From NCBI RefSeq assembly GCF_046533115.1, contig NZ_JAJQRC010000040.1, forward strand, positions 1 to 27,866: a stretch of DNA of 27,866 bases, given 5' to 3'. Every line of letters begins with the position of its first letter. The first letter of the stretch is position 1. The DNA comes from JAIRMO01 sp046533115. Lineage in GTDB: Bacteria > Spirochaetota > Spirochaetia > Treponematales > Breznakiellaceae. A program made the translations under genes and the position numbers. The notes under the pieces were generated by a model. The model did not search any database and was not told the origin of the DNA. It saw nothing but the letters and a program-made list of their open reading frames with translations. This document shows, one piece after another, positions 14,878 through 23,276 of the stretch.

Positions 14878-15546
14878 TCAGCGTCCTTTTGACAGGGCCT
14901 TTTCCATCTTTCCCTGGAGGGCGGTAAGGACGGTACAAAAGGCAAGGTAGATGAGGGCGGCCAGACAGTAGAGGAGCATGGGCTCGTAGGTACGGGCGGC
15001 GACACGCTGGGTGGTCTGGAACATCTCCGCGATGGTGATATTCGCCGCCAGGGAGGTATCCTTTACCAGGCTGATGAAGGTATTGCTCAGGGGGGGCAGG
15101 GCTATGGCAAAGCTCTGGGGCGCGATAATGCGCCGTAGGGCCTGCCATTTGGTCATACTCAACGAATAGGCCGCCTCCCACTGGCCCTTCTGTATGGCCA
15201 GGATGGAGGCCCGGATTGATTCGGAACAGTAGGCCCCGACATTTAACGAAAAGGCCGCTATGGCCGAGGGAATGGCCCCCAGTTTAATGCCCATACTGGG
15301 GAGTCCGAAGAACACGATGTAGAGCTGCACCAAAAGGGGCGTCCCCCGGAATACCCAGACATAGCACGAGGCGATTTTCTGCAGAACCGTTACCTTTGAA
15401 AGGCGCATAAACGCGGTAATAGAGGCGATTACCAGGCCCACGCCAAAGGAAGCTATGGTCATGGGCATGGTAAGCAGCAGCCCTGCCTTGAGCATGGGCC
15501 AGAAGGCTTCGCCGATTATTCTGATGGGCCGCGACCAGTCCGTCAT
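14878..15546 (-). CDS. Polar amino acid (cystine-type) ABC transporter permease
   Basis: The protein has 222 residues with about five membrane helices. YVWVFRGTPLLVQLYIVFFG is the family hallmark of HisM/GlnP/TcyL permeases, and EAAYSLSMTKWQALRRIIAPQ is the EAA loop that docks on the ATPase. It probably forms a homodimer in the inner membrane. It lies between the binding protein (9 bp upstream) and the ATPase (1 bp downstream), so the three form one transcription unit. Confidence 0.93.
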   Translation of the reverse strand: MTDWSRPIRIIGEAFWPMLKAGLLLTMPMTIASFGVGLVIASITAFMRLSKVTVLQKIASCYVWVFRGTPLLVQLYIVFFGLPSMGIKLGAIPSAIAAFSLNVGAYCSESIRASILAIQKGQWEAAYSLSMTKWQALRRIIAPQSFAIALPPLSNTFISLVKDTSLAANITIAEMFQTTQRVAARTYEPMLLYCLAALIYLAFCTVLTALQGKMEKALSKGR

Positions 15547-15555
15547 TTGTAGCGC

Positions 15556-16344
15556 CTACCGCTTGGACACATCAAGGTTGAGGTATTTCTGCGACAGCCT
15601 GGTCAGGGTCCCGTCGGCGGAAAGTTCCGACAGCGCTTTGTTGATAGCGTCCAGCAGTTCTTTCTGGTTCTTCGCGAGGATCACCGCGCTTTCGGTTACA
15701 TCCGTGGAAGTGGCTACCACCTTGGTGGGGCTTTCGGGATGTTCCTTGAGGTAATCGGCAAAGGTTACATCGTCGTTGATGGTTGCGTCGGCCCGCCGGT
15801 CAATAACCAGCTGTACCGATTCGTTGAACCCATCGGTCCCGATTATCTTCGCGCCGTACCGTTCCCCAAGCTGGGCCCAGTTGCTGGTAATGGTCTGGGC
15901 CGAAGACTTGCCGTTCAAGTCCTCGAAGGTTTTAATGCCGTCGTTATCCGCCCGCACAATGACCACCCCATGGGTGTAGGTATAGGGAACGGTGAAGTCA
16001 TACTTCTCCTTCCGTTCCGCGGTAACCCCCACCTGGTTGATCACCGTGTCCCAAAGGCCGGAATCAAGCCCGATAATAAGCGAATCCCACTTGGATTCGA
16101 CAAATTTGGGCGTTACCCCAAGCTTTGCGGCAATGGCCTCGGCCACTTCCACATCGTAGCCGATAAGTTTGTTGGTCGCCGCATCATGGTAGGTGTAGGG
16201 CGGGTAGGTCCCCTCAATACCGATAACCAGTTCCCCCGCGGCCTTAATCCGCTCCAGGGAATTGGCGGCGCTCTCTTTTTTTGCCCCGGCAAAAGCGGAA
16301 ACCGCCAGCACAAGGACCAGTCCAAACACAAACAATTTTTTCAT
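15556..16344 (-). CDS. Polar amino acid (cystine-type) ABC transporter substrate-binding protein
   Basis: The protein has 262 residues with an N-terminal signal peptide (MKKLFVFGLVLVLAVSAFA) and no lipobox Cys, so it is periplasmic rather than lipidated. The family 3 binding fold is clear: LVIGIEGTYPPYTYHD, then KLIGYDVEVAEAIAAKLG, then WDTVINQVGVTAERKEKYDFT and RADATINDDVTFADYL. The last resembles FliY/TcyA-type cystine binders, but specificity cannot be fixed from sequence. GAGAGG precedes the ATG. The 144-bp gap upstream contains stem-loops, so level or attenuation control separate from the upstream gene is possible. Confidence 0.9.
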   Translation of the reverse strand: MKKLFVFGLVLVLAVSAFAGAKKESAANSLERIKAAGELVIGIEGTYPPYTYHDAATNKLIGYDVEVAEAIAAKLGVTPKFVESKWDSLIIGLDSGLWDTVINQVGVTAERKEKYDFTVPYTYTHGVVIVRADNDGIKTFEDLNGKSSAQTITSNWAQLGERYGAKIIGTDGFNESVQLVIDRRADATINDDVTFADYLKEHPESPTKVVATSTDVTESAVILAKNQKELLDAINKALSELSADGTLTRLSQKYLNLDVSKR

Positions 16345-16439
16345 ATAAAACCTCTCCCGGCATCCCGGGCAGAACCTCTCGTTCCAGGTTAGTCCTGCGG
16401 GGAGTATATCCCCGTCCCGGCCTGACGCCTGTATCTAGT

Positions 16440-16473
16440 GCGGATACCGGTCAACGACCGGCTGCATATCCGC
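16440..16473. promoter_or_regulatory. Bulged 13-bp stem-loop between the PLP enzyme and transporter genes
   Basis: GCGGATA (16440-16446) pairs with TATCCGC (16467-16473). Directly inside, CCGGTC (16447-16452) pairs with GACCGG (16456-16461) around an AAC loop. Five bases (16462-16466) bulge on one side. Downstream in the transcript, CGGGGA-TATAC-TCCCCG (about 16397-16413) forms a second stem. There is no T-tract. An attenuator or RNA-processing site between the two parts of the cluster is possible. Confidence 0.4.
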
Positions 16474-16488
16474 GTAATTCCTGTTCCG

Positions 16489-17622
16489 TTACGCCGCTTC
16501 CAACGCCTGTTCCACATCCGCCAGCAGATCCTCGATATCCTCAATGCCGATGGAAAGGCGCAGCAGGCCGTCCTCTATACCCGCCTTTTTCCGCAATTCC
16601 GGGGAAAAGGCTTCGTGGGTCTGACTTGCCGGATGGCACACCAGGGATTCAACGCTGCCCAGGCTTACGGCAAAGTCAAACAGCGAAAGCGCGCCGATAA
16701 AACGCCCGGGATCGCAGCCTTCCCGTAACACAAAGGACAGCACCGCGCCGAATCCCCGGCTCTGGGATTCCTGGATGCGGCGGTTCTCCTCACCTATGGA
16801 GGGGTAAAAAACCCGCTTGACCTTTGGGTGGGTACGGAGCAGATCCACCAGGGCCGCGGCGTTGGCGCACTGGCGATCCATCCTGAGGGCGAGGGTTTTT
16901 ATGCTCCGTTCAAGCTGATAGGAATCCGCCGGACTTAAGGGATTCCCCAGGGTATTCTGGAGCAGTTTTACCTTTTCGGCTTTTTCTTCGTCGTTCAGGA
17001 CCAGCGCCCCGGCCAGAATGTCCGAATGGCCCCCATAGTACTTGGTCGCCGAATAGACCACGATATCGGCCCCCAGATCCAGGGGCCTTTGCAGATAGGC
17101 CGACATAAAGGTATTGTCCACCATCAGGGTAATACCCCGGCCATGGGCCTGCTCCGCCAGGCGCCGTATATCCGTAACCCGGAGCAGCGGATTCGAGGGG
17201 CTTTCCAGAAAAATCCCCCGTACGTCGCCGGGGAGACCGTCAAAATCCAGCGTGTTAAAGTCCTCCACCAGATCGTAGAAAAGCCCTATGCTGCCGAACA
17301 GTTTTGAGGCATAGCGAAAAGTCCCGCCGTATACGTTGTCGTTCAGCAGAATCCGGTCGCCACTTTTGAACAAGTGAAAAGCCGTGCTGGTTGCCGCCAT
17401 GCCGGAACTGAAGGCAAAGGCATAGCGGGCCCCTTCCAGCAGGGCAAGGCGTTTTTCCAGGGCAAGCCGGGTCGGATTGGTCCCCCTGGTGTAGACATGG
17501 TTCTGAAATTCCCCCAGTTTCGGCTGCCGGTAGCTTGTCGCGAGATGGACCGCCGGGACCACATCGCCGGTGTTTTCCCCCGGCTTCCCGTCTCCATGAA
17601 CCGCAAGGGTAGTAAATTTCAT
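16489..17622 (-). CDS. Cystathionine gamma-synthase/lyase-type PLP enzyme
   Basis: The protein has 377 residues. It belongs to the Cys/Met metabolism PLP family: VYTRGTNPTR (phosphate contact), Y98 in NVYGG, D169 in LMVDNTF, and the PLP lysine K194 in VVYSATKYYGGHSD. Members make cystathionine from cysteine and an activated homoserine, cleave cystathionine, or eliminate H2S from cysteine or homocysteine. Sequence alone does not separate these. Its position ahead of a cystine-type transporter and a D-cysteine desulfhydrase points to cysteine or cystathionine breakdown. AAAGGACGGGTC precedes the ATG, and a promoter lies at 17659-17687. Confidence 0.9.
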   Translation of the reverse strand: MKFTTLAVHGDGKPGENTGDVVPAVHLATSYRQPKLGEFQNHVYTRGTNPTRLALEKRLALLEGARYAFAFSSGMAATSTAFHLFKSGDRILLNDNVYGGTFRYASKLFGSIGLFYDLVEDFNTLDFDGLPGDVRGIFLESPSNPLLRVTDIRRLAEQAHGRGITLMVDNTFMSAYLQRPLDLGADIVVYSATKYYGGHSDILAGALVLNDEEKAEKVKLLQNTLGNPLSPADSYQLERSIKTLALRMDRQCANAAALVDLLRTHPKVKRVFYPSIGEENRRIQESQSRGFGAVLSFVLREGCDPGRFIGALSLFDFAVSLGSVESLVCHPASQTHEAFSPELRKKAGIEDGLLRLSIGIEDIEDLLADVEQALEAA

Positions 17623-17658
17623 GACCCGTCCTTTATTGAGTATTATTATCGTTTTAAT

Positions 17659-17687
17659 AGGATATATCAGTGAAAAAATTTTGTCAA
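17659..17687 (-). promoter_or_regulatory. Promoter of the sulfur amino acid cluster
   Basis: On the minus strand TTGACA (17687-17682) and TATCCT (17664-17659) are 17 bp apart, 36 bp before the start codon of the PLP enzyme gene. The stretch between is AT-rich. Confidence 0.6.
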
Positions 17688-17731
17688 TAGCGCCGGGGTG
17701 TTCAGGGGTAGGTAAAATGCATAAAAAGGCG

Positions 17732-17737
17732 TATAAT
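17732..17737 (+). promoter_or_regulatory. -10 box immediately before the Na/Pi cotransporter start (possible leaderless mRNA)
   Basis: TATAAT ends only 7 bases before the ATG at 17745, so transcription would begin at or beside the start codon. No Shine-Dalgarno site is present and the -35 region (around 17709) is poor. Confidence 0.45.
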
Positions 17738-17744
17738 AAAATAG

Positions 17745-19412
17745 ATGGAATATATTGAGATAATTTTTCGGCTGGCTGGGAGTCTGGGACTTTTTCTCTA
17801 TGGGATGAAGGTGATGAGCGACGGCATCCAGCAGGCTGCCGGGGACCGGCTGCAGAAGGTCCTGGGCTTCATGACCGGAAACCGGTTTGCGGGGGTTTTG
17901 ACCGGGTTTGGGGTAACCGCCATCATCCAGTCTTCCTCGGCGGTAACCGCCATGGTCATATCCTTTGTCAATGCGGGGCTCCTTACCTTGATCCAGGCCA
18001 TTGGGGTGATCATGGGGGCCAATATCGGCACCACCGTTACCGCCTGGATCGTCTCCCTGGTGGGTTTTTCCCTCAATATCTCCGCCCTGGCCGTGCCTGC
18101 GGTGGGGATTGGATTCATCCTCAAGGTAAGCCACCGGAAAACCCGGGATTTTGGGGAGGTGCTCCTGGGGCTGGGGCTGCTCTTTCTGGGGCTGGATTTT
18201 CTGACCAAATCCATGCCCGCCCTCAGCGCCGAGGCCTTTGATTTTGTCGGAGCCTTTTCAAATCTCGGTTTTCTTTCCACCCTTCTGGGGGCCGGGGTAG
18301 GGTTCGTCATCACCCTGTTGACCCATTCCTCCAGCGCCTCCACCGCCATCGTCCTCACCATGACCTTCAAGGGGGTGATCGGGTTCCCCATTGCCGCGGC
18401 CATGATCCTGGGGGCCAATATCGGTACCACCGTTGCGGCGGCCATGGCCGCGATTGGGACCAAAACCGCGGCGAAACAGGCCGCCCTGGTGCACATCCTT
18501 TTCAACGTGATCGGCTCGGTGTGGGCCCTGATCTTTTTCCGGCCCCTCATCGCCCTGGTGGACTTTATCACCCCCGGGGAAATAGTCGGGGCGGGGGTTA
18601 CCACCCATCTGGCCATGTTCCATACGGTTTTTAACCTGCTTAACACCCTGGTTTTCCTGCCCTTTGTCACGCCCTTTGCGTCCCTGGTAAGCTTCCTGAT
18701 AAAGGGGGAGGGACCGGCCCCGGGTCCCTACCGGCTCAAATACCTCTCGGGTTCCATTCAAAACACGCCGGAATTCAACATCCTCCGGGCGGAAAAGGAG
18801 ATCCGGGATATGGCGGGGATCGCCTCCTCCATGTTTGCCCAATTCAGGGTCGTCATGGAAAATATCGATGCGGAGAAGGCCGCTGTCCTGGTGGAGGATC
18901 TTAAAAAGAAGGAAAGCCTCGCCGATGAAATGCAGGAAGAACTGACCCGTTTCCTGATCGAATGTTCCTCCAATTCCCTGAATCAACGGTCGGAACACCA
19001 CGTATCCCAACTGCTCAGGGTGATAGCGGAACTGGAGGATATGATCGACGATTGTTACGGCCTGAGCATCATCCTGGAACGGGGGGTCAAAAAAGAGATG
19101 ATATTTAAACAAAAGGAGATGGAGGCCCTCTCCCCCTATGCAGGGCTGGTGGAGGAGTTCCTTTCCTTTGTCCAGGCCCGTTTAGGGGCCCGCTTTTCGG
19201 AGGCGGAGCGGAACCATGCGGAGGAATTGGAACAGCGGATCCACGGTTCCCAGAAAAAGCTCCGTAAACTGGGCCGTAAGCGGATCGAGGCCGGGGAAAA
19301 TGTAAAAACCGAGCTCCTCTTTATCGACATGGTCCGGCGGATCGAAAAACTGGGGAATTACTGTTACCACATATCCAAGGTCCTGAGCCCCCAGGCCCAG
19401 GTTGTCTCCTAG
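17745..19412 (+). CDS. Na+/Pi cotransporter family protein with PhoU-like C-terminal domain
   Basis: The protein has 555 residues. The N-terminal 320 residues form a NptA/PF02690-type membrane domain with the inverted repeat signatures IIQSSSAVTAMV (about 61-72) and THSSSASTAIVL, each followed by GANIGTTV. These bind sodium and phosphate or a related anion. The C-terminal 220 residues are helical and soluble and resemble PhoU repeats (MFAQFRVVMENIDAEKAAVL, then MQEELTRFLIECSSN). PhoU-fused members are proposed to control phosphate flux. The start fits the family (LGLFLYGMKVMSDGIQ). The gene runs divergently from the sulfur cluster. Confidence 0.9.
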   Translation: MEYIEIIFRLAGSLGLFLYGMKVMSDGIQQAAGDRLQKVLGFMTGNRFAGVLTGFGVTAIIQSSSAVTAMVISFVNAGLLTLIQAIGVIMGANIGTTVTAWIVSLVGFSLNISALAVPAVGIGFILKVSHRKTRDFGEVLLGLGLLFLGLDFLTKSMPALSAEAFDFVGAFSNLGFLSTLLGAGVGFVITLLTHSSSASTAIVLTMTFKGVIGFPIAAAMILGANIGTTVAAAMAAIGTKTAAKQAALVHILFNVIGSVWALIFFRPLIALVDFITPGEIVGAGVTTHLAMFHTVFNLLNTLVFLPFVTPFASLVSFLIKGEGPAPGPYRLKYLSGSIQNTPEFNILRAEKEIRDMAGIASSMFAQFRVVMENIDAEKAAVLVEDLKKKESLADEMQEELTRFLIECSSNSLNQRSEHHVSQLLRVIAELEDMIDDCYGLSIILERGVKKEMIFKQKEMEALSPYAGLVEEFLSFVQARLGARFSEAERNHAEELEQRIHGSQKKLRKLGRKRIEAGENVKTELLFIDMVRRIEKLGNYCYHISKVLSPQAQVVS

Positions 19413-19460
19413 CAGCCGGTCCTTGCCAGGGGCATAACTATCGGTTAAGCTGGAGAGGTT

Positions 19461-20843
19461 ATGGCTCACCGGCTTATACTGAAAAATTTCCGCATCGTGG
19501 ATGAAACCATGGACCGGATCGGTTCGGTGGTCATTGAGGACGGGTTTATCCGGGAACTGATCCCCGGTCCGGCCCCCTCTGATGCCGGCTGCATCATCGA
19601 CGGTGAACGCCTATGCCCCCCAGGGACCGGCGGCCCGGCGGTGCTTTTGCCCGCGTTGGTGGATCTCCATGCCCACTTTCGGGACCCCGGTTTTCCGGAT
19701 GATGCAACCGGTCTTCCCGCGGAAACCCTGGAATCGGCGGGGCTGGCCGTCGCGGCCGGGGGTTACGGGACCGTGGTCTGTATGGCCAATACCAGGCCCG
19801 TAATTGATACCGCCGAAAAAGCGGCCCGCCTCAAAAACCGTTCCGATGCCCTGGGCCTTATCGACCTCTACCCGGTGTTGTCCCTTACCCGGGCTATGGA
19901 GGGCCGGGAACTTTCCGGTATCACAGCCCTGGCTGCTCCAGCCGGAGGAGCCCCCGGGCCCTATACCCCCCGGCTCCTCTCCGAGGACGGCCGGGACGTG
20001 GCCGACGACGGCCTCTTCCTCGCGGCCCTTACCGAGGCCCGCCGTTTAGGCCTCCCTGTTTCCTGCCACTGCGACGCCGGCGGGCCCGAGGCCGAGGCCG
20101 CCCGGCAAGCCGGACAGGGCCGGGAGCTGTGGAGCCGTATTGAGGAGAACCAGGGGACCCGCCGGGCCCTGGCGTTGGGCCGGGAAGCGGGCTGCCATAT
20201 TCACATCGCCCATGTGTCCACCACGGAAGCGGTGGACCTTATCAGGGCGGCCAAAAAAACCGTAAAATCGGGGCGCGGGGGGGTGGATGCGACTCCCGGT
20301 TCATTTTTCCTCACTTGTGAGGCCACCCCCCACCACATCGCCCTTACCGAAGAAGATGCCCGGCGCCTGGGACCTGAGTCCCACGGCCGGGTAAACCCGC
20401 CCCTGCGGTCCGAAGTGGACCGGCAGGCCCTTATCGCCGGGATCCTGGATGGGACCATCGACGCCATTGCCACGGACCACGCCCCCCATACCCAGGCCGG
20501 CAAGGCCGCGGGCGCGCCGGGTTTTATTGGCCTGGAGACGGCCTTTGGGGTGTGTTTAACGGAACTGGTCCGGGGCCCGGGCCCCGGGGGGATAAGCCTT
20601 TCGCGGCTTTCCGCCCTGATGAGCGGGGCCCCCGCCCGGATCCTGGGCCTGGGGGGGGACCGGGGCCGGATCGCGGCGGGGTTCCGGGCGGATCTGTTTA
20701 TCGCCGATAGCAACGCGGTCCAAACCGTGGAGGCGGATCTTTTTAAGTCCCGGGGCCGTAACACTCCTTTTTCGGGCCGGGAATTGCGGGGTATGGTTCT
20801 GATGACCATCCACGGCGGCCGGGTTGTTTTTGATGCCCGGTAA
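19461..20843 (+). CDS. pyrC: Dihydroorotase
   Basis: The protein has 460 residues, with GGAGAGG before the ATG. It cyclises carbamoyl-aspartate to dihydroorotate in pyrimidine synthesis. The amidohydrolase motifs are LVDLHAHFRDPG (metal ligands H70 and H72), CMANTRPVID, SCHCD (H203), HIAHVST (H251), CEATPHHIALTEED and ATDHAPHT (D339). This order fits the class I bacterial type. A Gly-rich insert lies near 158-168 and another stretch at about 265-282, both longer than usual. pyrF follows one gene later, supporting the assignment. The gene is very GC-rich. Confidence 0.92.
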   Translation: MAHRLILKNFRIVDETMDRIGSVVIEDGFIRELIPGPAPSDAGCIIDGERLCPPGTGGPAVLLPALVDLHAHFRDPGFPDDATGLPAETLESAGLAVAAGGYGTVVCMANTRPVIDTAEKAARLKNRSDALGLIDLYPVLSLTRAMEGRELSGITALAAPAGGAPGPYTPRLLSEDGRDVADDGLFLAALTEARRLGLPVSCHCDAGGPEAEAARQAGQGRELWSRIEENQGTRRALALGREAGCHIHIAHVSTTEAVDLIRAAKKTVKSGRGGVDATPGSFFLTCEATPHHIALTEEDARRLGPESHGRVNPPLRSEVDRQALIAGILDGTIDAIATDHAPHTQAGKAAGAPGFIGLETAFGVCLTELVRGPGPGGISLSRLSALMSGAPARILGLGGDRGRIAAGFRADLFIADSNAVQTVEADLFKSRGRNTPFSGRELRGMVLMTIHGGRVVFDAR

Positions 20844-20852
20844 CGCTATAAT
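20824..20852 (+). promoter_or_regulatory. Promoter of the VWA-like gene, overlapping the pyrC end
   Basis: TTGTTT (20824-20829) and TATAAT (20847-20852) are 17 bp apart, with the -35 inside pyrC. GGTGA-A-TCACC (20859-20869) forms a short palindrome just after the predicted start point. AAGGAGG follows at 20871-20877. Confidence 0.6.
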
Positions 20853-20881
20853 TAGATCGGTGAATCACCAAAGGAGGAAAT

Positions 20882-22354
20882 ATGAAATACGGAAGAGTTT
20901 TTCTTATCATAGCGGGCCTCCTCCTTCCATCTATCCTCGGCGCATCCGGGATTTCCCAGGCTATTTACGAAGGCATAGATTCCCCTTTGGGCGGGCTGAG
21001 TTACGTTGCTCCCCCCCAGGAGGTGTGGCTTAACCAGTATATCGCCCAGGCGGATTATGGTTATCCCCTCCCCCAAAGTGGACCCTTTAATGTAATCCCC
21101 CTGACGGATATCCGGGATTCCACGGCCTATCTCATGATCGGCCTGAAAGGTAAAAAGGAGCATTTTGCGGCCCTGCCCCCCATGAACCTCAGTTTTGTCA
21201 TTGATACCAGCGTTTACATGGAGAATGATAAACTTGAGTGGGTCAAGGAAGCCTTTCGCGCCTATATTGACCTGGTCCGGGAACGGGACATCATATCGGT
21301 GGTTACCTTTGGCAGTCAGATAGAACTGCTGGTGCCGCCTACCCTGATCCAAAATCAGGCCGACCGGGATCAGTTCATGGCGCTGATTGAGGGCCTGGAG
21401 CCCGAGGGCGCCGCCGATGTGTACCAGGGTATGCTCGTGGGCTATGCCGAGGTGGAGGCCAACTATCAGGGCGATTACCTCAACCGGGTAATCCTCCTCA
21501 CCGGGGGAAGGGACAATAGCGGCTGTCCTAAACCGGAATTCCTGAAGGCAAACAGTTTTTATAACAACCAGGGCATTGATATTTCCACCATTGCCCTGGG
21601 AATGGACAGCGATAGTAACCTGATGGCGGATATCGCCGCCGCCGGGGGAGGCGCGTTCCGGTTCATCCGGGATTTTGAGACCATGGAACAAGCCTTTAGC
21701 GGCGATCTGGACCGGCTGGTGGTTCCCGCCGTGTGGCAGCTCAGCCTGGAACTTTCCCTGTCGCCGGGGGTACGTTTGCGGGAAGTCTGGGGGTATCGTT
21801 ATGCGGTCATGGATGGTCTTTTGCGCTTTCCCCTTGGGACCCTCCATAACGGGGATACGAAGACCCTGGTCGTCACGGCGAATCTGGAAAATACCACCCC
21901 GTTGAATGCCTTAGGCGCCTTTTCCGTGATATACACCGATATCCAGGGGCGGACCTGGCGGACCGGACCTTTTCCCCTCACGGTCAGCCACGCGGCGGTA
22001 CAAAACCAGCGGGCTTTGACCGACCTGCGGATCCGGGAAGTCGATGGGATTATTACCCTGGGGAAGAGCCTCATGAATGTCGGGAACCGGGTCGTGTCTG
22101 TTAGTCAGGCCCTGGCAGGCAGCAGCCGCCGGAATGTCCTTTACCAGGAGGGGTCGAATTCATCGGGATCCACGGAACAAACCAGGATCGCGGTGGAATT
22201 GGAGAACTGTCTGGAGATCGTCCGGACCACCAGGGATTACCTCGCCGACATCAACAACAACAGTGACATAACCTACTCCGAGGAGCTGCAGCTTCTTGAG
22301 AATTACGAATATGTCCTCAATCAAATTTACGGTGATTACCTCGCGTACTATTAA
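20882..22354 (+). CDS. Secreted von Willebrand factor A-like protein with degenerate metal site
   Basis: The protein has 490 residues. A signal peptide (MKYGRVFLIIAGLLLPSILGAS) exports it. Residues about 100-280 form a VWA domain: MNLSFVIDTSVYMENDKLEWVK, IISVVTFGSQIELLVPP, GAADVYQGMLVGYAEVE and RVILLTGGRDNSG. The metal-ion site is altered: DTSVY replaces D-x-S-x-S, and TGGRDN replaces T-D-G-x-x-N. Metal-dependent binding is therefore probably lost or changed. The rest (about 285-490) is a beta-rich region then a helical tail. It has its own promoter and strong ribosome site, between pyrC and pyrF. Its partner is unknown; a scaffold role at the cell surface or periplasm is inference. Confidence 0.8.
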   Translation: MKYGRVFLIIAGLLLPSILGASGISQAIYEGIDSPLGGLSYVAPPQEVWLNQYIAQADYGYPLPQSGPFNVIPLTDIRDSTAYLMIGLKGKKEHFAALPPMNLSFVIDTSVYMENDKLEWVKEAFRAYIDLVRERDIISVVTFGSQIELLVPPTLIQNQADRDQFMALIEGLEPEGAADVYQGMLVGYAEVEANYQGDYLNRVILLTGGRDNSGCPKPEFLKANSFYNNQGIDISTIALGMDSDSNLMADIAAAGGGAFRFIRDFETMEQAFSGDLDRLVVPAVWQLSLELSLSPGVRLREVWGYRYAVMDGLLRFPLGTLHNGDTKTLVVTANLENTTPLNALGAFSVIYTDIQGRTWRTGPFPLTVSHAAVQNQRALTDLRIREVDGIITLGKSLMNVGNRVVSVSQALAGSSRRNVLYQEGSNSSGSTEQTRIAVELENCLEIVRTTRDYLADINNNSDITYSEELQLLENYEYVLNQIYGDYLAYY

Positions 22355-22362
22355 AGGCGCCT

Positions 22363-23256
22363 ATGTACAACATGGATAAACTCTACGAAGCGGCAGCTGC
22401 CAAGGGTCATGTCTGCGTGGGCCTGGACACCGCGGCGGAATACCTGCCCCCAAAAGAGCGCCGGCGGGCGGCTTCGGACGCCCAGGCGGTTTTGGCCTTT
22501 AACCGGGCGATTATCGATGCCACGGCGGACATAAGCGCCTGTTTCAAGATCCAGATTGCCTATTACGAGGAACTGGGCCTGGCGGGGCTTGAGACCTACG
22601 CCAAGACCCTGGCCTATCTTCGGGACCGGGGCGCCCTGGTCATCGCCGATATCAAGCGGGGGGACATTGCCGATACGGCCCTGCGCTATGCCGGGGCCCA
22701 CTTTGCCGGGGATTTTGAGGCGGATTTTGTTACCCTCTCCCCCTATATGGGAATGGACTCCATCGAACCCTGGCTTTCTTACGCCGATACCCGGGGCAAG
22801 GGGGCCTTTGTCCTGATGCGGACCAGCAACAAAGGGATGCGGGATTTTGAGTACCAGGAACTTACGGCCGGGGGCCGGCTCTACGATGCGGTGGGGGACC
22901 GGCTTGCGGAATTGGCCGCGGGCCGTCCGGGAAAATACGGCTATGGGGCCTTTGGCGCGGTGGTGGGGTGTACCGAACGGGCGGAGGCTGCGGCCATCCG
23001 GGAGAAGCGGGGGAACCTCTTTTTCCTCATCCCCGGCTACGGCGCCCAGGGGGGAGGCGCGGAGGATGCGGCCCTGCTCCTGCGGGACGGAAACGGCGGG
23101 GTGGTAAATGCCTCCCGGTCCATCCTCAGGGCCTGGGCCGGTGACCGGGAAAAGGCCGCCGATGACGCGGACAACCGCTTTGCCGCTGAGGCGGCCCGGA
23201 AGGCGGCGGTGGAGATGCGGGACGCTATCCGGGCCGCGGCGGGGATAGCCGGTTAA
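22363..23256 (+). CDS. pyrF: Orotidine 5'-phosphate decarboxylase (type 2 subfamily)
   Basis: The protein has 297 residues, with AAAGGCG before the ATG. It decarboxylates OMP to UMP, the last step of de novo UMP synthesis. The catalytic Lys/Asp network is in VIADIKRGDIADTA (D96, K98, D101). CVGLDTAAEYLP and CFKIQIAYYEELG near the N-terminus, LSPYMGMDSIEPW, and FFLIPGYGAQGGG (phosphate loop) fit the longer type 2 OMP decarboxylases. It starts 8 bp after the VWA-like gene, so the two are probably co-transcribed. Confidence 0.93.
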   Translation: MYNMDKLYEAAAAKGHVCVGLDTAAEYLPPKERRRAASDAQAVLAFNRAIIDATADISACFKIQIAYYEELGLAGLETYAKTLAYLRDRGALVIADIKRGDIADTALRYAGAHFAGDFEADFVTLSPYMGMDSIEPWLSYADTRGKGAFVLMRTSNKGMRDFEYQELTAGGRLYDAVGDRLAELAAGRPGKYGYGAFGAVVGCTERAEAAAIREKRGNLFFLIPGYGAQGGGAEDAALLLRDGNGGVVNASRSILRAWAGDREKAADDADNRFAAEAARKAAVEMRDAIRAAAGIAG

Positions 23257-23276
23257 GGGCTGCCGGGCGAACCGGA

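Noticed and set aside
14877..15005. 43-codon extension of the ABC ATPase
   Set aside because: It lies wholly in the permease gene in another frame, is Pro/Ser-rich, and a ribosome site precedes the ATG at 14876.
17798..19112. Antisense ORFs opposite the Na/Pi cotransporter gene
   Set aside because: The plus-strand product has clear family motifs; the antisense translations are low-complexity and Pro/Arg/Met-rich.
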